Below are positions 50,013 through 59,032 of a stretch of DNA of 64,000 nucleotides, piece after piece. Every line of letters starts with the position of its first letter. Position 1 is the stretch's first letter. The position numbers and the translations under genes are program-made. The notes under the pieces were generated by a model. The model saw nothing but the letters and a program-made list of their open reading frames with translations. It ran no database searches and was not told where the DNA came from. The stretch is from positions 235,955 through 299,954 of the forward strand of contig CAVPMU010000003.1 of assembly GCA_963706535.1 (NCBI GenBank), read 5' to 3'. Source of the DNA: RPQJ01 sp963706535. Lineage in GTDB: Bacteria; Pseudomonadota; Gammaproteobacteria; Steroidobacterales; Steroidobacteraceae.

Positions 50013-52246
50013 CAGCGACGCCTGCCCTGCGGGCGTGGCCGCCGGCTGCGTCGCGGGGTTTCCTCGGCGCCGGCGAGTTCGAAGTCCACGCGACGCTCGT
50101 CGAGCGAAACGTTGCTGACGCGCACGCGCAGCCGGTCGCCGAGCTTGTAGATCTTGCCGGAGTTGCGCCCGACGATCCGGTAACCGGAGCGGTCGCGCAT
50201 GAAGTAGTCCTGGCCGAGCGCGGAGACGTGCAGCAGGCCGTCGACCTGCAGTCCGTCGAGCTGCACGAACAGGCCGAAATCCACCACGCCGGAGACGATG
50301 CCGTCGTACTCCTCGCCCACGCGCTCCTGCATGTAGTAGCACTTGAGCCAGGCCACGGCGCCGCGCGTCGCCTCGTCGGCGCGCCGCTCACGGAACGAGC
50401 ACTCCTGGCCGAGGACGGGGAATGCGCCGTGCCACTCGACGAGCGCCTCGGGCTCGCCGCTCCGCAGCACCTGGCGGATGCCACGATGCACCACGAGGTC
50501 CGGGTAGCGACGGATCGGCGAGGTGAAATGCGCGTAGTGCTCGAGCGCGAGGCCGAAGTGGCCGATGTTGCCGGGCTGGTACACCGCCTGCGGCATGGAG
50601 CGGATCACGGCGGTCGAAATCAGGATCGCGTCCGGCCGGTCGCCGATCTTCTGCAGCAGGTCGCGCAGGTGCTCGGGCTTGATTTCCTCCGCCGGCGGCA
50701 GCCACAGCCCGAACTCGCGCATGAACTGGCGCAGGGTCTCGAGGCGGTCGATTTCCGGCAGCCCGTGCACGCGGTAGAGCGTGGGCACGCGATGGCGGTC
50801 GAGGTAGCGCGCAGCCGCGACGTTGGCGGCGATCATGCATTCCTCGATCAGGCGGTGCGCGTCGTTGCGGGGCTGCTCCACGAGCGCGGCGACTCGCCCG
50901 GCCTCGTCGAACTTCAGCTTGAGCTCGGGCGTGTCGAGCTCGAGCGCGCCGCGACCGCTGCGATAGCGGATGAAGCTCCTGTAGATGCCGTGCAGCGCAA
51001 GCAGGCGCTCGCGCAGCGCCTCGAGCCGCGGCGAGTGCTTTGCACCCGGTCGTTCGAGGAATTCGCCGACTTCGCGGTAGGTCAGCCGCGCAGCCGAGCG
51101 CATCACGCCCTCGAAGAAGCGCGAGCGCGTGATGCGCCCGTCGTCGCTCACGCGCAGCTCGCAGCACAGGCACAGGCGATCCTGGTCCGGCACCAGCGAG
51201 CACAGCCCGTTCGAGAGCGCCTCGGGCAGCATCGGTATGACGCGGTTCGGGAAATAGACCGAGGTGCCGCGCTCGCGCGCCTCGACGTCGAGCGCGCTGC
51301 CCGGCGCCACGTAGTGGCCGACGTCGGCGATCGCGACGATCAGTCGCCAGCCGCCACCGCGGGTGCGCTCGCCGTAGACCGCGTCGTCGTAGTCCTTCGC
51401 ATCCTCGCCGTCGATGGTGACGAGCGCGGTGTCGCGCAGGTCCTCGCGTCCGGCGATCGCGGCCTCGGGAATGCGCGCGCCACAGGCCGCCGCCTCGGCC
51501 AGCACGGCCTGCGGGAACTCGAACGGCAAGCCGTGCGAGTGGATGGCGATGTCGGTCTCCATGCCGGGCGCGCCGTGGTCGCCGAGCACGCGCGACACGC
51601 GGCCCACCGGCTGCGCCGAACGGCTCGGCTGCTGCGTGATCTCCACGATCACGATCTGGCCCGATTCCGCGCCGCCCAGTTGCGACTGCGGCACCAGCAC
51701 CCGGTGCGTGATGCGCGCATTGTCCGGCGTCAGGTAGGCGACGCCCGATTCGACCTGCAGGCGCCCCACCACCTCGCGCGTGCGCCGCTCCAGTACCTCG
51801 ACGATCGCGCCCTGCGGCTTGCCGCGGAAACTCGGGCCCTCGATGCGCACCGCCACGCGGTCGCCGTGCATCACTTCGCGCATCTGCTGGCCGGGCAGGT
51901 GGATCGGCGCCGACGCGTCGTCGGGCAGCAGCAGCCCGTCGCCGCTGCGGTGTGCCTGCACCGTGCCCACGACGACGCCTGGCAATTGCTCGCGCAGGCA
52001 GTACTGCCCACGGCGGTTCAGCACGACCTCGCCGTGCTTCAGCACGGTCGCGAGCTGCGCCTCGGCATCCGCGCCGGCGACGGGGCCGAGCTCCGCCGCG
52101 ACTTCGTCGAGGCGCATCGGCCGGCCGGCGCGGCGCAGCACCTGCAACACGGCGGATTCCGGCGAGTGCGGCGTGCGCTGTGCGGGCCGTGGCCGCGCGG
52201 CATTCCGCGGCCCGTTGGGGGAACGTCTGTTTCGTTGTCTTTTCAT
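50012..52246 (-). CDS. rnr: Ribonuclease R
   Basis: A 744-residue 3'-5' exoribonuclease. A basic N-terminus and winged-helix segment lead to cold-shock domains (about 80-220). The RNB catalytic domain contains VTIDGEDAKDYDDAVYGERT with its clustered Asp residues and GLCSLVPDQDRLCLCCELRV. An S1 domain spans about 640-715 (GEEYDGIVSGVVDFGLFVQL). A basic tail follows (PRRSRRPRPQGRRR). It degrades structured RNA and takes part in rRNA quality control. It starts divergently from tRNA-Leu and is cotranscribed with rlmB. Confidence 0.95.
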   Translation of the reverse strand: MKRQRNRRSPNGPRNAARPRPAQRTPHSPESAVLQVLRRAGRPMRLDEVAAELGPVAGADAEAQLATVLKHGEVVLNRRGQYCLREQLPGVVVGTVQAHRSGDGLLLPDDASAPIHLPGQQMREVMHGDRVAVRIEGPSFRGKPQGAIVEVLERRTREVVGRLQVESGVAYLTPDNARITHRVLVPQSQLGGAESGQIVIVEITQQPSRSAQPVGRVSRVLGDHGAPGMETDIAIHSHGLPFEFPQAVLAEAAACGARIPEAAIAGREDLRDTALVTIDGEDAKDYDDAVYGERTRGGGWRLIVAIADVGHYVAPGSALDVEARERGTSVYFPNRVIPMLPEALSNGLCSLVPDQDRLCLCCELRVSDDGRITRSRFFEGVMRSAARLTYREVGEFLERPGAKHSPRLEALRERLLALHGIYRSFIRYRSGRGALELDTPELKLKFDEAGRVAALVEQPRNDAHRLIEECMIAANVAAARYLDRHRVPTLYRVHGLPEIDRLETLRQFMREFGLWLPPAEEIKPEHLRDLLQKIGDRPDAILISTAVIRSMPQAVYQPGNIGHFGLALEHYAHFTSPIRRYPDLVVHRGIRQVLRSGEPEALVEWHGAFPVLGQECSFRERRADEATRGAVAWLKCYYMQERVGEEYDGIVSGVVDFGLFVQLDGLQVDGLLHVSALGQDYFMRDRSGYRIVGRNSGKIYKLGDRLRVRVSNVSLDERRVDFELAGAEETPRRSRRPRPQGRRR

Positions 52247-52286
52247 GTGAATTCAGCAGGGGACGGCCGGTGGCCGCCAGTATTCG

Positions 52287-52315
52287 TTGACAGCCCCGGG
52301 GGCCGCCAGTAAATT
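52287..52315 (+). promoter_or_regulatory. Sigma-70 promoter of tRNA-Leu
   Basis: TTGACA (52287-52292), 17 bases, TAAATT (52310-52315), a near-consensus promoter about 45 bases upstream of the mature tRNA. Confidence 0.8.
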
Positions 52316-52359
52316 GCGCCACCTTCCAGCGGGTCCGTCGGGACCGCGCCGCGACCGAA

Positions 52360-52444
<85 letters not shown>

Positions 52445-52518
52445 TCCGGCCAGCCGGCCGGACTCTAGCACTTCGCGGTGCAACTGTCTGTTTCCCCGGG
52501 CGTTTTCGCCCCTCGTCC

Positions 52519-53664
52519 TCAGAGCGTGCGCGCGATCAGTTCCTTCATGATCTCGTTGGTGCCGCCGTAGATCCGCTGCACGCGGGAATCGGCGAACATG
52601 CGGCAGACGAGGTACTCGTTCATGTACCCGTAGCCGCCGTGCAGCTGCACGCACTCGTCCATGACCTTCTGCTGCATGTCGGTGACCCACCACTTCGCCA
52701 TGGCCGCGGTCTCCGAATCGAGCGTGCCGGCGACCTGCTGCTCGATGCAGCGGTCGACGAACGTGCGCGCCACCCGCGTGTAGGTCGCGACCTCCGCGAG
52801 CCTGAAGCGCGTGTTCTGGAACGTCCCGATGGCCTGGCCGAAGGCCTGGCGCTCCTTGACGTAGCGCGCGGTTTCCTCGAGCGCGCCCTCCATGGCCGCG
52901 ATGCCGCCCACCGCGATGGTGAGGCGCTCGTAGGGCAGGTCGCCCATCAGCTGGTGCATCCCGGAGCCCTCCTCGCCGCCGAGCAGGTTGCCCACCGGCA
53001 CCCGCACGTCCTCGAAGAAGAGCTCGGAGGTGTCCTGCGCCGTCATCCCCATCTTGTCGAGCACGCGGCCGACGCGATAACCCTTCAGGCCCTCGGTCTC
53101 GACCATCAGGATCGAGAGCCCGCGGCTGCGGTCCGACGGGTCGGTGCGCACAACCAGCATCAGGATGTTCGCGACGAACCCGTTGGTGATGAAGATCTTC
53201 GAGCCGTTGACGACGTACTCGTCGCCCTCGCGCACGGCCCTGGTGCGGATGCCCTTCAGGTCGGAGCCCGCGCCCGGCTCGGTCATCGCGATGGCGCCGA
53301 TCAGCTCGCCGCGCGCCATGCGCGGCAGCCAGCGCTGCTTCTGCTCCTCGCTGCCGTAATTGAGCACGTAGTGCGCGGCGATGCTGTGCACGCCCTGGCC
53401 GAAGCCCGAGATGCCGCGCCGGCCGAGTTCCTCGTAGAGCACCGCCTCGTGACGGAAGTCCCCGCCGCCACCGCCATACTCCGCGGGCACGTCCATCAGC
53501 AGGAAGCCGGACTCGCCGACCGCCTTCCATGTCGCGCGGTCGACGTGGTGCTGCGCACGCCAGCGTGGCTCGTGCGGCAGCATCTCGGTCTCGACGTAGC
53601 GCGACACGGCCTCGCGCAGCATGCGCAGGTCGTCATCCATCCAGGGGGATTCGTAGGGCTTCAT
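52519..53664 (-). CDS. Acyl-CoA dehydrogenase
   Basis: A 381-residue flavoprotein. The N-terminal helical domain is followed by the FAD/substrate signature GAIAMTEPGAGSDLKGIRTR (about 122-141) and FITNGFVANILMLVV. The catalytic base region and C-terminal signature are MDECVQLHGGYGYMNEYLVC and IYGGTNEIMKELIARTL. It oxidises acyl-CoA to trans-2-enoyl-CoA, passing electrons to ETF. The start at 53664 (KPYESPWMDDDLRMLREAV) fits the family. It is inserted between tRNA-Leu and purA; no other beta-oxidation gene is near. Confidence 0.93.
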   Translation of the reverse strand: MKPYESPWMDDDLRMLREAVSRYVETEMLPHEPRWRAQHHVDRATWKAVGESGFLLMDVPAEYGGGGGDFRHEAVLYEELGRRGISGFGQGVHSIAAHYVLNYGSEEQKQRWLPRMARGELIGAIAMTEPGAGSDLKGIRTRAVREGDEYVVNGSKIFITNGFVANILMLVVRTDPSDRSRGLSILMVETEGLKGYRVGRVLDKMGMTAQDTSELFFEDVRVPVGNLLGGEEGSGMHQLMGDLPYERLTIAVGGIAAMEGALEETARYVKERQAFGQAIGTFQNTRFRLAEVATYTRVARTFVDRCIEQQVAGTLDSETAAMAKWWVTDMQQKVMDECVQLHGGYGYMNEYLVCRMFADSRVQRIYGGTNEIMKELIARTL

Positions 53665-53684
53665 GTCGCAATCCGTCCGCCGGT

Positions 53685-54977
53685 CTACTCGAAGGGGTGG
53701 CGCAGCACGATGGTCTCGTTGCGGTCGGGACCGGTCGAGACGATGTCGATCGGCACGCCGGCCAGCTGCTCGATGCGCGCCAGGTAGCGGCGGGCGTTCT
53801 CGGGCAACTGCGCGAACTCGGTGATGCCGCTGGTGGGATCCGACCAGCCCGGCATCGTCTCGTACACCGGCACGCACTCGGAGTAACGGTGCGGCAGCAG
53901 CGGCGGGTTGTCGCGCACCTCGCCGTCGATGCGATAGCCGGTGGCGATGCGCAGGGTGTCGAGGCCGTCGAGCACGTCGAGCTTGGTGACGCCGAGGCTC
54001 GAGAGGCTGTTGTGCAGCACGGCGCGACGCAGGGCCACGGCGTCGAACCAGCCGCAACGCCGGGGCCGGCCGGTCACCGCGCCGAACTCGTGCCCCACGC
54101 GCGAGAGGTGCTCGCCGTTCTCGTCGAACAGCTCGGTCGGGAACGGTCCCGCGCCGACGCGGGTGGTGTACGCCTTCACGATCCCGATGACGGCGTGGAT
54201 GTCGCGCGGCCCGAGTCCCGTGCCCACGGCCGCGGCCCCCGCGATCGTGTTGGAGGAGGTGACGAACGGGTACGTGCCCACGTCGATGTCGAGCAGCGCG
54301 CCCTGCGCGCCCTCGAACAGCAGGTTGCTGCCGCGCTGCATCTCGAGGCGCAGCAGTTCGCTGATGTCGTCCACCAGCGGCTGCACGCGATCGGCCTGCG
54401 CGACGAGGTCGTCGAGCACGCGCTGGAAATCGACCGGCTCGGCGCTGAAATACCGGCTCAGGATGAAGTTGTGGAAGTCGAGGATCTCGCCGAGGCGCGC
54501 CGCCAGGCGGTCGCGCTGGAAGAGGTCGGCGACCCGCACCGCGCGTCGCGCAACCTTGTCCTCGTACGCCGGGCCGATGCCACGGCCGGTGGTGCCGATC
54601 GCATTCGCCCCGCTCGCCCTCTCGCGGGCGCGGTCGAGCGCGATGTGCGAGGGCAGGATCAGCGCGCAGTTCGGGCTGATGCGCAGGCGGTCGTAGACGG
54701 GAACGCCCTTCTGCACCAGCGCGTCCGCCTCGCGCAGCAGCGCCTCGAGCGACAGCACGACGCCGTTGCCGATCAGGCACTGCACGCCGGCGTGCAGGAT
54801 GCCCGAGGGGATCAGCGACAGCACGGTCTTCACCCCTTCGATGACGAGCGTGTGCCCCGCGTTGTGCCCGCCCTGGAAGCGCACGACTGCCGCGGCGCGC
54901 TCGGTCAGCAGGTCGACGATCTTGCCCTTGCCTTCGTCGCCCCACTGGGCGCCGATGACGACGAGGTTCCTGGCCAT
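53685..54977 (-). CDS. purA: Adenylosuccinate synthetase
   Basis: A 430-residue enzyme of normal length. GAQWGDEGKGKIVDLLTERA is the GTP loop with the catalytic Asp, and FQGGHNAGHTLVI carries the catalytic His. GTTGRGIGPAYEDKVARRAV and LFEGAQGALLDIDVGTYPFV follow. It joins IMP and aspartate in AMP synthesis. It lies downstream of DUF2065 and hflC, as usual. Confidence 0.96.
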   Translation of the reverse strand: MARNLVVIGAQWGDEGKGKIVDLLTERAAAVVRFQGGHNAGHTLVIEGVKTVLSLIPSGILHAGVQCLIGNGVVLSLEALLREADALVQKGVPVYDRLRISPNCALILPSHIALDRARERASGANAIGTTGRGIGPAYEDKVARRAVRVADLFQRDRLAARLGEILDFHNFILSRYFSAEPVDFQRVLDDLVAQADRVQPLVDDISELLRLEMQRGSNLLFEGAQGALLDIDVGTYPFVTSSNTIAGAAAVGTGLGPRDIHAVIGIVKAYTTRVGAGPFPTELFDENGEHLSRVGHEFGAVTGRPRRCGWFDAVALRRAVLHNSLSSLGVTKLDVLDGLDTLRIATGYRIDGEVRDNPPLLPHRYSECVPVYETMPGWSDPTSGITEFAQLPENARRYLARIEQLAGVPIDIVSTGPDRNETIVLRHPFE

Positions 54978-54999
54978 GGTGATTGCTTCCGGTATCCGA

Positions 55000-55197
55000 T
55001 CAACCCGCGCCGCGCACGAAGTACAGCAGCAGCGCGCCGCCGATCATGCTGGCGAGGCCCGCGAATCGCAACGTGCGCTCGTCGAGCTGGGAGAGTTGCA
55101 GCAGCGTGCGCTTCATGCCGCCCGGGTTGGCGAACGGCATCAGGCCTTCGAGCACGAGGTAGAGGGCGAAGGCCGCCCAGAGGTCGTTCCAATGCAT
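55000..55197 (-). CDS. DUF2065 small membrane protein
   Basis: A 65-residue protein with two hydrophobic helices: WNDLWAAFALYLVLEGLMPF and RFAGLASMIGGALLLYFVRG, joined by ANPGGMKRTLLQLSQLDERT. DUF2065 (YjeT) proteins are found between hflC and purA across gammaproteobacteria; the function is unknown. Confidence 0.92.
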   Translation of the reverse strand: MHWNDLWAAFALYLVLEGLMPFANPGGMKRTLLQLSQLDERTLRFAGLASMIGGALLLYFVRGAG

Positions 55198-55222
55198 CCC
55201 GGAGCCGGAGCCGACCTCGCGG

Positions 55223-56092
55223 TCAGCGTCCGGATTCCTTCAGGTACTTGAAGAACTCGCCATCGGGCGCCAGCACCATCACGTCGCCCTGCTTGCCGAG
55301 CGACCTGCGGTACGCCTGCAGGCCGCGGTAGAACGAGTAGAACTCCGCGTTGCGGCCGTAGGCGCGCGCGTAGATGTCCGCCGCCGCCGCGTCGCCCTCG
55401 CCCTTGACCATCTCGGCCTGCCGGTAGGCGTTGGCGAGGATCTCGGTACGCTGGCGATCCGCCTCGGCGCGTGTCTGCTCGGATACCGCCGAGCCCTCGG
55501 CGCGCAGCTGCGCGGCCTGGCGGGCGAAGTCCTGGCGCATGCGGTTGAACACCGAATCGCTCACTTCCTCGGGCAGCCCGATGCTCTTCACGCGCACGTC
55601 GATCATGGTCATGCCGAGGCCGCCGACGTTCGCGCCCGCGATCTTGAGCACCTCGCCCAGGAACTCGGTGCGCTCCGCCGCCACCACCTGCTGGATGGTG
55701 CGCCGCGCGATGACGCCCTTCAGGCCGTCCTTGACGATTTCGCCGAGGCGGCGGGCCGCGATCTCCTCGCTGCCGCCGGCCGTCGAGGTGTAGTAGCGCG
55801 ACACGTCGGTGATGCGCCACTTGACGAAGAAATCGATGCGCAGGATCTTGCCTTCGCTGGTCAGGAAGCTCTCCGCCGGGTAATCCACGGTGAGGATGCG
55901 CTTGTCGAACTTCCGCACGTTGTTCACCAGCGGCGTCATGAAGTGCAGGCCGGGCTCGTAGTCCGCGCGCACGATCTCGCCGAAGCGGAACTTGATGGCG
56001 AGGTCGGTCTCGCGAACCGTGAACGCCGCCATCGACAGGACCAGGGCGACGAAGCCGAGCAGGATCACGGCGAGATAGCTGCGGTTGCTCAT
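55223..56092 (-). CDS. hflC: HflC, subunit of the FtsH modulator complex
   Basis: A 289-residue SPFH/band-7 protein with one N-terminal membrane anchor (YLAVILLGFVALVLSMAAF) and a periplasmic body. LAIKFRFGEIVRADYEPGLH opens the band-7 domain and TRAEADRQRTEILANAYRQA lies in the coiled C-terminal helix. With HflK it forms the cage around FtsH that limits proteolysis. It overlaps the hflK stop by one base. Confidence 0.95.
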   Translation of the reverse strand: MSNRSYLAVILLGFVALVLSMAAFTVRETDLAIKFRFGEIVRADYEPGLHFMTPLVNNVRKFDKRILTVDYPAESFLTSEGKILRIDFFVKWRITDVSRYYTSTAGGSEEIAARRLGEIVKDGLKGVIARRTIQQVVAAERTEFLGEVLKIAGANVGGLGMTMIDVRVKSIGLPEEVSDSVFNRMRQDFARQAAQLRAEGSAVSEQTRAEADRQRTEILANAYRQAEMVKGEGDAAAADIYARAYGRNAEFYSFYRGLQAYRRSLGKQGDVMVLAPDGEFFKYLKESGR

Positions 56093-57252
56093 CAGCGCGT
56101 CCCCCGCTCGCGACGCGTCTCGACGGTCGTCGTGGCTTCCTCGCTGGCGGTGGTCACCCGTGGCGCGGCCGTCGCCGGCACCTGCCGCTGCTCGTCGAGC
56201 GTGAGGGTCGGCATGCGCCGCTCCAGCATCTTGTCCAGTGGCAGGTACAGCATGTTGCCCGAGCCCTTGGTGTCCACCAGCACCTTGTTGGTGCTGCCGA
56301 GCACCTCCTCCATCGTCTCGTAGTACAGGCGCTGGCGGGTGACGCCCGGCGCACGCTCGTACGCCTCGAGCAACTGCGCGAAGCGCGACGCCTCGCCCTC
56401 AGCGTCCGCGACGATGCGGGCCTTGTAGGCCTGGGAATCCTCCATCTGGCGCGCGGCCGAGCCCCTCGCCTTCGGCAGGATGTCGTTCGCGTAGGCCTGC
56501 GCCTCGAGCCCGAGGCGTTCCTTGTCCTCGCGCGCCTTGATGGCGTCGCGCTGCGCCGTCTGGACCTGCTCGGGCACGCTGACTCCCTGCAGGTTCACGG
56601 TCGTCACTTCGATGCCGGTCTCGTAGCTGTCGAGCGTGCGCTGGATCAGCTCGCGGGTCTTCGCCGTGATCTCCTGGCGGCCCTCCTCGAGCACGAAGTC
56701 GAGCTTGCTGTGGCCGACGATCTCGCGGATCGCGCTCTCGCTCACCTCGCCGAGCGTCGATTCCGGTTCGCGCACGTTGAACGCGTAGGCGACGGGCTCG
56801 GCGCGGCGGTACTGCACCGCTATGTTGATGTCCACGAGGTTCTCGTCCGAGGTCAGCATGCGGGTCTGGTCGCTGAATCCCTCCACGCTCTGCACGTTGA
56901 TGATCTGCCGCGCCTCGATCGGCCACGGCATGTGCCAGCGCAGGCCGGGGTCCGTGGTCGCCACGTACTGGCCGAAGCGGGTCACCACGGCGCGCTCCGC
57001 GGCGTCGACCTTGTAGAGGCCCGTGGCCGCCCAGATCGCGAGCAGCACCAGCGCCACCGTGCCGACCCCGAAGCCGCGCATCATTCCGCCGGTATCGCCG
57101 CGGTCGCCGTCGCCGCCGCCGGCGCCACGGCCGCCCAGCATTCCCGAGAGTTTTCGTTGCAGGTTGCGCAGTGCCTCGTCCAGATCGGCGGCTCCCTTGT
57201 CGGGGCGGTTGCCCCAGGGATTGCGGTTCCTGCCCGGGTCGTTCCAGGCCAT
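56092..57252 (-). CDS. hflK: HflK, subunit of the FtsH modulator complex
   Basis: A 386-residue band-7 protein. The N-terminus is Gly/Asn-rich and cytoplasmic (AWNDPGRNRNPWGNRPDKG, then GGRGAGGGDGDRGD). One membrane helix (about 62-80) and the SPFH domain follow (AERAVVTRFGQYVATTDPGL, PEQVQTAQRDAIKAREDKER). The start at 57252 is the family start; the longer frame includes unrelated residues. It acts with HflC. Confidence 0.95.
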   Translation of the reverse strand: MAWNDPGRNRNPWGNRPDKGAADLDEALRNLQRKLSGMLGGRGAGGGDGDRGDTGGMMRGFGVGTVALVLLAIWAATGLYKVDAAERAVVTRFGQYVATTDPGLRWHMPWPIEARQIINVQSVEGFSDQTRMLTSDENLVDINIAVQYRRAEPVAYAFNVREPESTLGEVSESAIREIVGHSKLDFVLEEGRQEITAKTRELIQRTLDSYETGIEVTTVNLQGVSVPEQVQTAQRDAIKAREDKERLGLEAQAYANDILPKARGSAARQMEDSQAYKARIVADAEGEASRFAQLLEAYERAPGVTRQRLYYETMEEVLGSTNKVLVDTKGSGNMLYLPLDKMLERRMPTLTLDEQRQVPATAAPRVTTASEEATTTVETRRERGTR

Positions 57253-57310
57253 GGGATGGTGTGCTCCCGAATGTTGGTCGTCAGTGGGATTGGCGGAATC
57301 GGGCATCGAC

Positions 57311-58639
57311 TTATGCGACGCGAACCGGTGATTGTAGGAAGCGATCCCCGGCGGCACAAGGCGCGCCGGCGGGAGGTACTTCGAGGCCCGCCTCGCGGCA
57401 GATTCGCTGCAGGTCGCGCAGGCGCAGGCTGACCTCGAGGTCGATGCTGCCGTCCTCGAGCCGGTGCTCGCCGAGCACGGCACCCGCATCGAAGAACCGG
57501 GCCCGCGCGCGACCCGCCCGCGGTGGCAGGCGGAGCACGCAATGCTGGATGTCGGTGCCCAGCTGGTCGTGCAGGACCTCGAGCAGCAGGTCGATGCCGC
57601 GACCGTCGTGGGCCGAGAGCCAGAGCCGGTCCACGCGCCCGTCCGGACCGAGCTCGACGTGGGCTTCCTCGCCGGTGTGGTCGATCTTGTTGTACACGGC
57701 GACCTGCGGCAGCCCGTGGGCGCCGATCGACTCGAGCACCTCGTTCACCTGGGCGATGCGCTCGGTGCGCTCGGGGTCGGCGGCGTCGATGACGTGCAGC
57801 AGCAGGTCGGCCTCGCGCGCTTCCTGCAGCGTGGAACGGAACGCGGCCACCAGCTCGTGCGGCAGGTCGCGTACGAAGCCGACCGTGTCCGCGAGCGCCA
57901 CCTCGAGGCCCGGCGCGAGGCGCAGCCGCCGCACGGTCGGGTCGAGCGTGGCGAAGAGCTGGTCGGCCACGTAGGCATCGGCGGAGGTGAGCCGGTTGAA
58001 CAGGGTGGACTTGCCGGCGTTCGTGTAGCCGACCAGCGCCACCGTCGGCACCGCCCCGCGCTTGCGTTCCTGGCGGGTGGTCTCGCGCTGCACCAGCACT
58101 TTCTCGAGCCGGTCGTTCAGGGTCTTGATGCGCCGGGCGAGCAACCGGCGGTCGGTCTCGAGCTGCGTTTCGCCGGGGCCCCTCAGGCCGATGCCGCCCT
58201 TCTGGCGCTCGAGGTGCGTCCATCCCCGCACGAGGCGGGTGGACATGTGCTCGAGCTGCGCGAGCTCGACCTGCAACTTGCCTTCGAAGGTGCGGGCGCG
58301 CTGGGCGAAGATGTCGAGGATCAGGCCGCTGCGGTCGAGCACGCGGCACTCGAAGGTCTTCTCGAGGTTGCGTTCCTGGGCCGGGGAAAGCGCGCGGTCG
58401 ACGACCACGAGGTCGGCGCCGAGTGCCTTGATGCGGCCCTTGATCTCGTCGACCTTGCCGGTGCCGAGGAAGTACTTCGGCCCGGCGACCTTGCGCGTGA
58501 CCGTGAGCACCTTGAGGACCTGGGCACCGGCGGAGCGCGCCAGCGCGGTGAATTCCTCGACGCGGTCCGCTTCCGGAGCTTGGCCGAGCCCGACGCAGAC
58601 CAGAATCGCGCGTTCGCCGATACCGGGCCTGTCGAACAA
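57311..58639 (-). CDS. hflX: GTPase HflX
   Basis: A 442-residue GTPase. The N-terminal glycine-rich HflX domain (FLGTGKVDEIKGRIKALGAD) and coiled linker come before the G domain: G1 VALVGYTNAGKSTLFN, G3 DTVGFVRDLPHELVAAF, G4 VYNKIDH. The C-terminus is somewhat longer than in E. coli. It rescues stalled or heat-damaged ribosomes by splitting 70S particles. It sits between hfq and hflK in the standard order. Confidence 0.95.
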   Translation of the reverse strand: MFDRPGIGERAILVCVGLGQAPEADRVEEFTALARSAGAQVLKVLTVTRKVAGPKYFLGTGKVDEIKGRIKALGADLVVVDRALSPAQERNLEKTFECRVLDRSGLILDIFAQRARTFEGKLQVELAQLEHMSTRLVRGWTHLERQKGGIGLRGPGETQLETDRRLLARRIKTLNDRLEKVLVQRETTRQERKRGAVPTVALVGYTNAGKSTLFNRLTSADAYVADQLFATLDPTVRRLRLAPGLEVALADTVGFVRDLPHELVAAFRSTLQEAREADLLLHVIDAADPERTERIAQVNEVLESIGAHGLPQVAVYNKIDHTGEEAHVELGPDGRVDRLWLSAHDGRGIDLLLEVLHDQLGTDIQHCVLRLPPRAGRARARFFDAGAVLGEHRLEDGSIDLEVSLRLRDLQRICREAGLEVPPAGAPCAAGDRFLQSPVRVA

Positions 58640-58669
58640 GTCGTCCCTACCTCGTCCGCCGCGCGTCGG

Positions 58670-58930
58670 TCACGTGACCGCCGGCACTTCCTCGGGGGGC
58701 AACTCGTCGTCGCCCATCGGCAGGCGCACGTTGCGCGCCGGCACCACCGTGGAAATCGCGTGCTTGTAGACCATCTGGCTCACGCTGTTGCGGAGCAGGA
58801 CGACGAACTGGTCGAACGAATCTATCTGGCCCTGCAGCTTGATGCCGTTGACCAGGTAGATGGAAACCGGGATACGCTCCTTGCGCAGAGCGTTCAGGAA
58901 TGGGTCCTGCAGGGATTGGCCCTTGGCCAT
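58670..58930 (-). CDS. hfq: RNA chaperone Hfq
   Basis: An 86-residue Sm-like protein: AKGQSLQDPFLNALRKERIP, VSIYLVNGIKLQGQIDSFDQ and VYKHAISTVVPARNVRLP, giving Sm1 and Sm2 with the YKHA distal/proximal residues. The tail is short and acidic (MGDDELPPEEVPAVT). It pairs sRNAs with mRNAs. It is 102 bases downstream of miaA. Confidence 0.97.
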   Translation of the reverse strand: MAKGQSLQDPFLNALRKERIPVSIYLVNGIKLQGQIDSFDQFVVLLRNSVSQMVYKHAISTVVPARNVRLPMGDDELPPEEVPAVT

Positions 58931-59032
58931 GATCGCGTCTCCTTCTTATTCATGCCGCATCGTTCCTGCCGCGGACTCTTCCTTGAGACGGCCGTAAGCC
59001 CGTCGCCTCGACGAGCAAGAACGCAGTCAATG

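Noticed and set aside
49733..52312. An 859-codon plus-strand open frame opposite rnr
   Set aside because: It is antisense to a complete ribonuclease R and shows no domain; long open frames opposite genes are expected at this GC content.
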